Both the position numbers and the translations under genes were made by a program. The notes under the pieces are model-generated. The model had not been told where the DNA came from and made no database searches. It worked only from the letters and a program-made list of their open reading frames with translations. From contig JAHWHT010000022.1 of the NCBI GenBank assembly GCA_019323135.1, positions 1 through 12,074 of the forward strand: DNA of 12,074 nucleotides, read 5' to 3'. Positions 1 to 6,700 of this stretch are shown here, piece by piece (position 1 is the stretch's first letter; each line of letters begins with the position of its first letter). The stretch is from Candidatus Woesearchaeota archaeon. GTDB lineage: Archaea > Nanobdellota > Nanobdellia > Woesearchaeales > ARS49.

Positions 1-34
1 TAGCATACGGGAGTCCTTAAACACAATGCACGAA

Positions 35-955
35 TTAGTTAGTGTTAAGTGCTATAGTTGATGTCGAGAAGTCTGCTGTTTTTATTACTGCGTTAGTGAG
101 ATAGTTCACCATTGTTGCTTCTGGCCCTTTTTTAAGACTTATTAGTTTATGTCCTTTTGCAACTAATGTTTTTTTGCGTGTGTTAAGTTCATTTAGTTTG
201 TTTAAATCAAAAGAATAGAATGTATCATAGTACTTTCGTAAAAAATTGTTTGAGTCTTTTAAGAAAGCGATACTCTCTTTAGATATTTTTGTTTTATTTT
301 CAGCCAGTAATTCGCATATATGTTTGTAATCATCACACACTTTTTCTAGATTCCATGCAATTACATAATAAAAGCAGGTTTTTGTGTGGTCTAAATGCCC
401 TTTTTTGTTAAGCATTCTTTCACAGAAATTAGTCAGTTGATTATTTGTTTTTTCTAAAGTAATTAGTTCTTTTAATTGTTTTTGCGTATCCTGCTCTATA
501 TATTCCAAAACACTATCTGCCAGAGATATTGTGACTCTCCATGCGCGTCTTAATATGTTTTCAAACTCATTGTCTCTTTCTTGGGATATTGCCCGCACAA
601 TGCATCTTTTGTTGCTTTGATGAACTATTGCAAATCCTATGAATAAATCTTTTATCAGTTCTTGTATTATTGGCGTTTTGTTTTTGTTATCATAGAATAA
701 TTCTATTTCATCATATCCTTTTTTGTGCAAGCTGGACAACAGCCATCTTAATGTTCGTTCATTCGTGTTGGTTATGTCAATACTTGTTTTTTTCAAATCA
801 GATTGTCTTTGTGTTGAGAAAACTATGCTGGAGGAGTTGTCTTTAACTTCTAGTTCGTCTCCTTTTTTTACGTCATATTTTTTTACCCATTTACTTGGCA
901 AGCTGACTACAAATGTTTTTCTTGCAAGCTGTATGACTTTTCTTTTCATCTGCAT
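35..955 (-). CDS. AbrB-PhoU fusion phosphate-uptake-type regulator
   Basis: 306-aa cytoplasmic protein with no membrane span. Residues about 3-48 look like a SpoVT/AbrB DNA-binding domain (RKVIQLARKTFVVSLPSKWV, then a KKGDELEV strand). The rest, about 80-300, is mostly helical and resembles the PhoU helical bundle. This AbrB-PhoU architecture is typical of archaeal PhoU-family regulators, which are thought to link phosphate status to transcription or to transporter control. No pst transporter genes are visible, so a phosphate role is inferred from family only. Two possible starts are six bases apart (ATG at 955 or 949); the first fits a leaderless transcript from the TATA box at 975-985. The gene is divergent from the Lrp-like gene and shares a 132-base intergenic region with it. 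The end is a TAA at 35-37; nothing downstream can be judged. Confidence 0.85.
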   Translation of the reverse strand: MQMKRKVIQLARKTFVVSLPSKWVKKYDVKKGDELEVKDNSSSIVFSTQRQSDLKKTSIDITNTNERTLRWLLSSLHKKGYDEIELFYDNKNKTPIIQELIKDLFIGFAIVHQSNKRCIVRAISQERDNEFENILRRAWRVTISLADSVLEYIEQDTQKQLKELITLEKTNNQLTNFCERMLNKKGHLDHTKTCFYYVIAWNLEKVCDDYKHICELLAENKTKISKESIAFLKDSNNFLRKYYDTFYSFDLNKLNELNTRKKTLVAKGHKLISLKKGPEATMVNYLTNAVIKTADFSTSTIALNTN

Positions 956-974
956 TTTATTGTGTTTTATCTCA

Positions 975-985
975 GGTTATATAAG
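975..985 (-). promoter_or_regulatory. BRE/TATA promoter of the PhoU-family gene
   Basis: Read on the minus strand this is cttatataacc, preceded by a purine/A-rich BRE-like ggaaaaa. The TATA centre is about 26 bases from the ATG at 955, so transcription should start at or next to the start codon, giving a leaderless mRNA. Called from archaeal consensus and spacing. Confidence 0.6.
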
Positions 986-994
986 TTTTTCCAT

Positions 995-1009
995 CTTATA
1001 TAATATAAG
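995..1009. promoter_or_regulatory. Odd-length perfect palindrome between divergent promoters
   Basis: The sequence cttatat-a-atataag is a perfect 7-base inverted repeat around one central base. It lies just upstream of the PhoU-gene TATA box and about 26 bases upstream of the Lrp-gene TATA box. Lrp-family proteins bind short imperfect palindromes and often control their own promoter, so this is a candidate operator. It is pure A/T apart from its end bases, so it could instead be another TATA-like element or chance. Confidence 0.4.
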
Positions 1010-1034
1010 GCAATATATAAGGCTTAAGAAAAAA

Positions 1035-1042
1035 GTATATAA
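1035..1042 (+). promoter_or_regulatory. TATA box of the Lrp-like gene
   Basis: gtatataa preceded by the A-rich BRE-like stretch aagaaaaaa. Transcription would start near 1064, giving a leader of about 24 bases that contains the Shine-Dalgarno at 1075-1080. Confidence 0.55.
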
Positions 1043-1074
1043 TTATGCAAAGTTATAGTTCTTATACTGCTCTA

Positions 1075-1080
1075 GAGGTG
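1075..1080 (+). promoter_or_regulatory. Shine-Dalgarno gaggtg of the Lrp-like gene
   Basis: gaggtg is a perfect complement to the archaeal 16S 3' end and sits 7 bases before the ATG at 1088. It fixes that start. Most other promoters in the window give leaderless genes. Confidence 0.75.
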
Positions 1081-1087
1081 ATATATA

Positions 1088-1552
1088 ATGTTTAAGAAAA
1101 AAGATTTAATATTAACCGCGCATCTGCGGGTGAATTCCAGAGAGTCTTTGACAAAACTCTCTCGCATGACAGGAGTTCCAGTAAGCACTATTTTTGACAG
1201 GCTTAAGACAAATGACATAATAGTCAAAAACACTGCTCTGCTGGATTTTGCCAAGTTAGGATATGGTGCGCGTGCGACAATTCTTTTGCGTGCTAAAAAA
1301 GGCGAAAAAGACCAGTTAGGAGCATTTCTTGCGAAATCCCTTAATATAAACTCGTTATACAAAATCAATAATGGTTTTCACTATCTGGCAGAATGTATCT
1401 TTCGTGATGTTAAAGAGCTTGAAAATTTTATCGATAGCATTGATGAAAAGTTTTCTATCCGATCAAAAGAAGTTCACTATATAATCGATGACATAAAACG
1501 AGAAGAGTTCCTGAGCCAGCCAGATCTCATAGACCTCCTCTCGGCCTCATAA
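1088..1552 (+). CDS. Lrp/AsnC-like winged-helix transcription regulator
   Basis: 154-aa cytoplasmic protein. Residues about 5-50 form a helix-turn-helix: SRESLTKLSRMTGVPVSTIF matches the Lrp/AsnC pattern in which a first helix (LTKLSRMTG) leads through a turn into a recognition helix (PVSTIFDRLK) and an I/V-rich wing (DIIVKNTALLD). Residues about 58-135 alternate beta and alpha (ARATILLRA, HYLAECIF, VHYIIDD) as in the Lrp ligand-sensing (RAM) domain, giving a usual family length. Such regulators act as dimers or octamers and often respond to amino acids. The gene is divergent from the PhoU-family gene and is followed after 62 bases by the first pilin-like gene, which has its own promoter. It is a candidate local regulator of the surface-protein cluster and of itself, but that is inference. 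Confidence 0.8.
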   Translation: MFKKKDLILTAHLRVNSRESLTKLSRMTGVPVSTIFDRLKTNDIIVKNTALLDFAKLGYGARATILLRAKKGEKDQLGAFLAKSLNINSLYKINNGFHYLAECIFRDVKELENFIDSIDEKFSIRSKEVHYIIDDIKREEFLSQPDLIDLLSAS

Positions 1553-1562
1553 TAAGAAAAAA

Positions 1563-1570
1563 TTTATATA
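1563..1570 (+). promoter_or_regulatory. TATA box of the first pilin-like gene
   Basis: tttatata preceded by gaaaaaa as a BRE-like element. It predicts a start near 1592 and a short leader containing the Shine-Dalgarno at 1604-1609. It probably drives at least 1615-2402. Confidence 0.65.
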
Positions 1571-1603
1571 CTAAATAGCTTATTTTACTCATATAATCTA
1601 ATA

Positions 1604-1609
1604 GAGGTG
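1604..1609 (+). promoter_or_regulatory. Shine-Dalgarno gaggtg deciding the start at 1615
   Basis: gaggtg lies 5 bases before ATG 1615. It supports the long 23-residue basic N-region of the first pilin-like protein instead of a start nearer the hydrophobic segment, where no in-frame ATG exists. Confidence 0.75.
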
Positions 1610-1614
1610 TTATA

Positions 1615-2001
1615 ATGAAATGTCAAAAATCAAAGATTTTTGATCACGTTAGAAAAAAACTGAATTTTTTCCAAACGAAAGGTCAAGGTTTACCAATTAC
1701 CACAATTGTCATTGCTGCTTTAGCAATACTAGTTTTAGTTATTCTATTTGCAATAACCACTGGAAGACTGGGAATATTCTCTGGAGCTGTTTCAGAATGT
1801 CCAGGTATTTGTTTAGTTGATGCGTATCCGACCGGTACTACTGCGGATGTTAAAGGCGTTTTAGAGTTAAGAGACCCTCTGGTTTGTAATCCAGATAATT
1901 ACGAAAAAAATGTTTATGGCCAGTACATTACAAGCGGCATGAAAGATAAAGATAATAAGCCAATTGTCTGTAAAAAGTGCTGTGTAACAACACTGAGCTA
2001 A
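1615..2001 (+). CDS. Small cysteine-rich pilin-like surface protein
   Basis: 128 aa. A basic N-region (residues 1-23) ends in TKG, followed by QGLP and a strongly hydrophobic span (about 28-50). K-G-Q before a hydrophobic stretch matches the archaeal class III (type IV prepilin) signal peptide, with predicted cleavage after G23. The mature part would be only about 105 aa and carries C62, C66, C91, C119, C122 and C123: six cysteines, ending in a CxxCC cluster, suggesting an oxidised exterior domain. The N-region is unusually long for this class. Two later proteins (2133-2402 and 9333-9638) share the layout and a terminal CC motif, so they look like one family of minor pilin-like subunits. No specific family is recognised. 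Its stop is immediately followed by the ATG of a 44-aa ORF. Confidence 0.75.
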   Translation: MKCQKSKIFDHVRKKLNFFQTKGQGLPITTIVIAALAILVLVILFAITTGRLGIFSGAVSECPGICLVDAYPTGTTADVKGVLELRDPLVCNPDNYEKNVYGQYITSGMKDKDNKPIVCKKCCVTTLS

Positions 2002-2136
2002 ATGTTTAAAATAACTGGGGCAACACCTGCCAAAGTTATTCTTTTAATTTTTCTTTTTTTATTAACTATTTATCTTATAACTAAACTGTTTATTTTGAAT
2101 CAACAAATCGATATTTATTTAGGTATGTTACAATGA
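2002..2136 (+). CDS. 44-aa single-span membrane mini-protein
   Basis: ATG immediately follows the TAA of the upstream gene, and the TGA overlaps the next ATG (ATGA at 2133-2136), so all three genes are probably translationally coupled. The product begins MFKITGATPAKV, continues with a hydrophobic stretch (about 11-33, rich in L, I and F) and ends in a short polar tail (NQQIDIYLGMLQ). It has no cysteine and no pilin cleavage motif. Without this ORF there would be a 131-base gap in an otherwise gapless gene run. It might be a membrane partner or chaperone for the flanking pilin-like proteins; function unknown. Confidence 0.6.
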   Translation: MFKITGATPAKVILLIFLFLLTIYLITKLFILNQQIDIYLGMLQ

Positions 2137-2402
2137 GGAAAGCCCAAGCTCTTTCAATAAGAACAATTATTATCGCAGCATTAGCTCTGGCTGTTCTTGT
2201 AATTCTTGTCATGATTGTTTCTGGCAAGCTTAAGAATTTTTCACAAGGCATTACTGCAGAACAAGAATTGCAAAAGTGTCCTGGCGTAATAAAACCAGTC
2301 TATGATTGTAGCAATCCACTTCTTGGCAATTACGGCAAATTAGATAAAAAGACCAACAAGGTTGTATTACTCTCTTCTGCCGAAGTCTGCTGTAAGAAAT
2401 AG
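2133..2402 (+). CDS. Small cysteine-rich pilin-like protein (89 aa)
   Basis: Starts MRKAQALS, with the predicted class III cleavage after A4 leaving Q5 at +1, then a hydrophobic span at about 9-30. The exterior part is about 55 aa with C49, C59, C86 and C87, ending EVCCKK. The same CC ending occurs in the protein at 9333-9638 (EICC) and, as CxxCC, in the one at 1615-2001. The start overlaps the preceding stop (ATGA); a partial Shine-Dalgarno (aggt) lies 8 bases upstream. Probably a minor filament subunit or an anchored disulfide-stabilised peptide; not a recognised named family. Confidence 0.75.
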   Translation: MRKAQALSIRTIIIAALALAVLVILVMIVSGKLKNFSQGITAEQELQKCPGVIKPVYDCSNPLLGNYGKLDKKTNKVVLLSSAEVCCKK

Positions 2403-2420
2403 GCTTTTTAAAGCGAAAAC

Positions 2421-2428
2421 CTTATATA
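2421..2428 (+). promoter_or_regulatory. TATA box for the 2451-8524 gene run
   Basis: cttatata preceded by gcgaaaac as a BRE-like element. Its centre is 26 bases before the ATG at 2451, so the mRNA would be leaderless. A weak gcttt/aaagc hairpin (2403-2414) lies just after the previous stop. Confidence 0.65.
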
Positions 2429-2450
2429 CATTATTTCTTCAGTTTATCTT

Positions 2451-2561
2451 ATGAATAAAAAAGGGAGGAAGATTACCTGGAATGAGTTAGTTATTGCGAT
2501 AATCTTTGTTATTTTTATGCTGTCTATTTTTGCGGTTTTAAGAAAAATGGGTGTATTATGA
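2451..2561 (+). CDS. 36-aa single-span membrane mini-protein
   Basis: It starts MNKKGRKITWNELVIAI and then has a hydrophobic span to about residue 30 and a short basic tail (RKMGVL). The stop overlaps the next gene's ATG (ATGA at 2558-2561), and an ideal leaderless promoter lies 26 bases upstream, so the ORF is probably real despite its size. The tip K-x-TWNE before the span resembles the start of the 159-aa protein at 11489 (GMWTWNDF), suggesting they share a membrane-anchor family. It could be a minimal pilus-platform component or a degenerate form of the longer protein; function unknown. Confidence 0.65.
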   Translation: MNKKGRKITWNELVIAIIFVIFMLSIFAVLRKMGVL

Positions 2562-3640
2562 AACGAGGTCAAGTCGGTGTTCCGACTTTTGTGTATGCTA
2601 TTGGGATTTTAATAGTTCTTGTTGCGTTTTTATTCATGGTCCCTAGTTTCAAAGAACTTTTGTTTGAAGCTGGTGAAAAAGGCGAGTGTCAGTGGAGTGT
2701 TCTGGTTTCTGCTCTGACAAGAACTCCTGGTTTAGGTTTTGAGAATATTCCTGTTGAGTGCAAGGCAAAATATATAGATGTTTCTTTGGAAGATTTGCAG
2801 GATAATTATGCTGCAGCTAGTCAAGCGATTATGAAGTATAAAAAAGAGGCCGAAAAAGGCAATCACGCTTATGATAAGATTTACAAAAAATTTAATAATC
2901 CTAACAAAGAAGCCCAGCTCGCAGAATGGTCTGCTAACAAGATTGTTGCTGATGAAATGGTTGATTGCTGGGACAAAGTCTGGAAAGGGGAACTTCCTTT
3001 ATTCGATGTTTGGTATAAGTTGATTGATTATAAGAATGTTGTTTCTACAAAAGAACTGAAAGAAATTAAATCCGGAGCGGATTCATTCAAGCAAGGCGTA
3101 GGCACAGTTAGTCCAATGCTGGGCAACATACTGAGTCTTTTGCCAGTTAATACCGTGATTGATTGGACTGGCGATATTTTAACATCAGACCCAAAAGATT
3201 GGTCTGAAGTAGACTATCTTAAGTTTTGGAATTTAAAGTATCAGCGCCCGCCTGTTTTTTGCGTAGTTTGCTCGCGCATAAATTTCAAGAAAGACACAGA
3301 AAGTGCTTTGTCCAATTTGCAGATGGATTTGACAGAGTGGTTAAAAATAAATCAAGTTCCTATGACTAAAGAAAGCTATACTGAATATCTTATTTCAGAT
3401 GAACTCAAAGGATATAATCAGTATTACAAATATGATACTACTAATCCTGTAGCGATTGTTTATACTAGAGTTAATACTCATCAGATGGCTGCTGTAACAA
3501 TAGACGTTGCAGACTTTTTAGGCATGAATCCTGATGATCCTAGACCAAACAGAGCAAATAAGCTTGCAGTAGTGCCTTATGATAAAGTTATTATGCCTTT
3601 CAAGAAAGGCGGAACAAGTTGTGATTATGTATTGGATTAA
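2558..3640 (+). CDS. Membrane-anchored cysteine-containing surface protein (360 aa)
   Basis: The N-terminus MKRGQVGVPTF matches a class III signal peptide (predicted cleavage after G4, Q at +1), followed by a hydrophobic span at about 9-29. The remaining 330 residues are soluble and presumably outside. Cysteines are C44, C68, C137 (in DEMVDCWDKVWKGEL), C235 and C238 (CVVC) and C355, six in all. The CVVCSRI and MVDCWDK segments look like conserved blocks of a family I associate with DPANN surface proteins, but this is from memory and unchecked. The start overlaps the 36-aa ORF, with ggtg at 2550-2553 as a partial Shine-Dalgarno. The 47-aa ORF begins one base after the stop. Probable minor pilin-like subunit or anchored partner of the giant protein; enzymatic function not apparent. 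Confidence 0.8.
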   Translation: MKRGQVGVPTFVYAIGILIVLVAFLFMVPSFKELLFEAGEKGECQWSVLVSALTRTPGLGFENIPVECKAKYIDVSLEDLQDNYAAASQAIMKYKKEAEKGNHAYDKIYKKFNNPNKEAQLAEWSANKIVADEMVDCWDKVWKGELPLFDVWYKLIDYKNVVSTKELKEIKSGADSFKQGVGTVSPMLGNILSLLPVNTVIDWTGDILTSDPKDWSEVDYLKFWNLKYQRPPVFCVVCSRINFKKDTESALSNLQMDLTEWLKINQVPMTKESYTEYLISDELKGYNQYYKYDTTNPVAIVYTRVNTHQMAAVTIDVADFLGMNPDDPRPNRANKLAVVPYDKVIMPFKKGGTSCDYVLD

Positions 3641-3641
3641 A

Positions 3642-3785
3642 ATGAAAAAAAACAAAAAAGCACAAGTGCCTGGATGGATTTATATCATTGGTTTGATTAT
3701 TGGTTTGTTTGTGATTGCCTTTTTTATCTGGGTAACTGTTAAGTCAGGCGGCGCACAGTCAGATTGGCTAGGTAAGATTAGATAA
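3642..3785 (+). CDS. 47-aa single-span protein with class III signal-like start
   Basis: The reading frame is open from 3579, but that ATG lies inside the 360-aa gene; the ATG at 3642, one base after that gene's stop, is preferred. The product starts MKKNKKAQVPGW (KKA then Q, as at a prepilin cleavage site), with a hydrophobic span at about 12-33 and a short tail (VKSGGAQSDWLGKIR). Its TAA overlaps the giant gene's ATG by one base (TAATG), so translation is likely coupled. No cysteine. It could be a minimal pilin-like subunit assembled with its large neighbours; function not recognised. Confidence 0.7.
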   Translation: MKKNKKAQVPGWIYIIGLIIGLFVIAFFIWVTVKSGGAQSDWLGKIR

Positions 3786-6700
3786 TGAATAAAAAAGCTA
3801 TGTCACTTGGATACGGCACAGTAATAGCTGGAATTATAGGTATTATTATCATAGCTCTTATTGTAGGCGGTCCTCTGCGAGGCGTCTATAATGTTGTTGG
3901 CGAGAAAGTTTTCGGAGTAATTTCTCCTGATGAAGAAAAAGAATTTGTTCCCTATGTCGCAACTGCTGATGAGTATGATTCTATTCATGCGTTTATGTGC
4001 GGCACTAATCTTGTTGCAGATAATTCCTTGAATTTTAAAGATAATTGTCCAAATATTGAGATGGCGCCCGCAGGCAATTGTAAAGGTCCGCATTATGGTG
4101 CAGTTTGTGTTGATTGTAAAGAGACTAAAAAATATAAGTCAAAAACTAATGTTTGGCATGATACTATTGCTTGTGATATAATTGGTTTTGAGCTTAAGCA
4201 AAATGTTAAAGATACCTGGGCAAGGTATGCGATTCAGGGTCTTGGTGATCCAGAGTCTTTATTTTATTATGAAAGTTTTCCTAAAGGTGAAGATAGGTAT
4301 TGGAGTGCTAATATGTTCAGCACAGATGTAATGATGATTGCTGCTTCTGGCGTCATTAGTGCTGTTGCAGGCCCTATGGGCGGCCTTAGCAAAGAAACTG
4401 CAAAGAATATTGCTAAAGGCAGTGGAAAGCAGGCAATTAAAACTGCTGCTAAAGAGCCATTTAAGTTAATGCTTCTTCCGTTCCAAGCATTAATGTATCC
4501 ATTCAAGACTGCTGCACGTCTTTATTCAAAGCTTGGCACAAAACAAGCTGCAAAAGTGAGCCTTCTTAAGGATTCTTTTAACAAGATGTTTAAGGATATT
4601 GCTCCGGATATTTTTACAAAAGGGTATGGCAAGAAAGTAGATGATTTAGTTGTTCAGCTTAGTGATCATGTTGCAGATGATGGCGCTATTAAATTATCTC
4701 GTGAAGAGATCAGAGACAGAGTTTCTAAATTTGTTGGTGACAATTATGAAGAGCTTGGTTTGACTGTTAAAGGAGTTCCGCCTGTTCCAAAGCCTAGTGA
4801 GCGTCTGATTCTCACGCCAAGTGAATACGCAAACGAGCAGTTGGCGAAAAAATTGAGCACCCCTGATTTAACAGACGTTGTTGCACCAGACATAGCAAGA
4901 ATTACAAGTACTGTTGATTCTATTACTGATGATGTTGTTAAACTTTCTGCCCCAACCACTCGTGCAGAATTAAAGCTCGCAGATCAGTTGGCTAAAAGAG
5001 GAACTTTAAGAGCTATGGTTCAGTCAAGTAGCGCAAGTGCAGAGACTGTTGAGCAGATGACCAAGCAGATTGATGCGCTAGATGCGCTTCCTCCAGCTGT
5101 TGCTGCTAAACAGCAGGCAAAGGTTTTCAGTGAGCTTACTACTACACTTAAGCAGCTGGGTACAGCAGAAGAGGCAGCATTAGAAGCTCAATTTGGTTAT
5201 ATGGACAAATTTTTAATTAGTACTTTAGCTGATAAAACCAGTAAATTTGTCTCAAAAGCTCCTGGTGGCTGGGCTGCTGCAGGTGCAATAGGTCTTAGCC
5301 GTAGAGGCGCAACCACTATTCGTGATCGTAAATTATTTGCAATTATTGCTAGTGGTTTGTTTGCTCAGATGCTTGATTATCAAACTCAGAAGTTTAAAGA
5401 TGGCGGCGAAGATTCTTTATTTTGGTCTACATCTCAACTCTCTGTCGAAGAGTTTCCTTTGAGGCGTTCTGATACACCTATGCTTCGTTTGTTAAAAGGT
5501 GATAGTTATAGTCCCCCTAGCAATCGGTTCCATCTTGTAAGTCCTTGTAAGGCAGATTTAAACATCGTGGCAGAGGATCCTGCTGTTTGTTATGTTCATC
5601 CAGATAATATCAATAAAATTTCATTATACAATTTCCCAGAGGGAATAATTCCTGCCAAAGTAGAGTCTCTGAAGTATCTTCATGTTGAGCAAGAGATGGA
5701 TAAGCTGTATGAATTGCTTGATTCTCAAGTAAAATCTCTTGCTTGGCAGAGTGTTCCTCTGCCTGCAGGCAAACCTAACCTTGTTTACAAGCGAGTTGGA
5801 GATGTGTTATATGCTCGAGATAATGCTAATAATATTTTCAAAATAGATAAGTACACTGGAAGATTCTTTGCTGTTGAATGGGGCAAAGAGCAGGGTTCTG
5901 CAATTTATGCTGCAGTCTTAGCTAAAGGTGCCAATACTTGGTGGAATGGCCAGGTTGTTGGCGGTAAGTCTGACTGGGTATATGCAGTTATTGATAATGA
6001 TCTTGTTGCAAAAAAAGGCAGCAGCTATCGCGCCTTTGCTAATGAATATTTTGTTGATGTTAATAGTGCCGCAGTAACTAAGTGGAATGCAAACAAAATC
6101 GAGACCTACATTAAAGACAATCCTTCTTACAAATTCACAACAAATAACGCGTTCCTTGATTACCATCTTGCTAAAACTAAATATGATATCTTGTTCAATC
6201 TAAACGGTCTTTTCTTCCCTGTTTTCCACCAGATGGAAACTGCATACGGAAAAAAGAATTACGTATTAGGCGCAACTACTCCTATGATTGAGCAGGCGTG
6301 GTTAGATACTGCAGACAAATCTGCTGCAAACTTAGAACAGCAGTATGATAAAATTGAGTGGGATGTTGATGATTGTGTTACGGGTTCTGGTGGACAGAAC
6401 TTATGTAAAAAGATTCAGGCAGATTTGATTAAGCTCATTGAACCAATTCTCGATGAAGATGCGCCGCAGTATTATACAGATAGATACCTTGCTGATTTGA
6501 TTAAATGGCAGACAGAGTATTGGAATATTGCCAAAAGATGGGATTCTTCTATTGGAAATAAGTACAAGTTGATGCGTTCTGCTCACGATGCATGTATTCA
6601 AGAGCTTCAGAACCCTATGGATTTTGCTTCTTGTAAAGACTTTGAAAACAAGTTTGATGAAATAATTACAGAATTAAAACTGACAGATGGCTTTGTAACA

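Noticed and set aside
1..34. Possible start of another minus-strand gene (ATG complement at 4-6)
   Set aside because: Only two codons would be inside the window; nothing can be supported.
723..1058. 111-codon plus-strand frame
   Set aside because: It runs antisense through the 5' part of the PhoU-family gene and over its promoter; a shadow frame.
3579..3641. Earlier ATG for the 47-aa single-span protein
   Set aside because: This extension lies wholly within the 360-aa gene and would bury the basic tip and hydrophobic span; ATG 3642 follows the stop by one base and gives a normal class III start.
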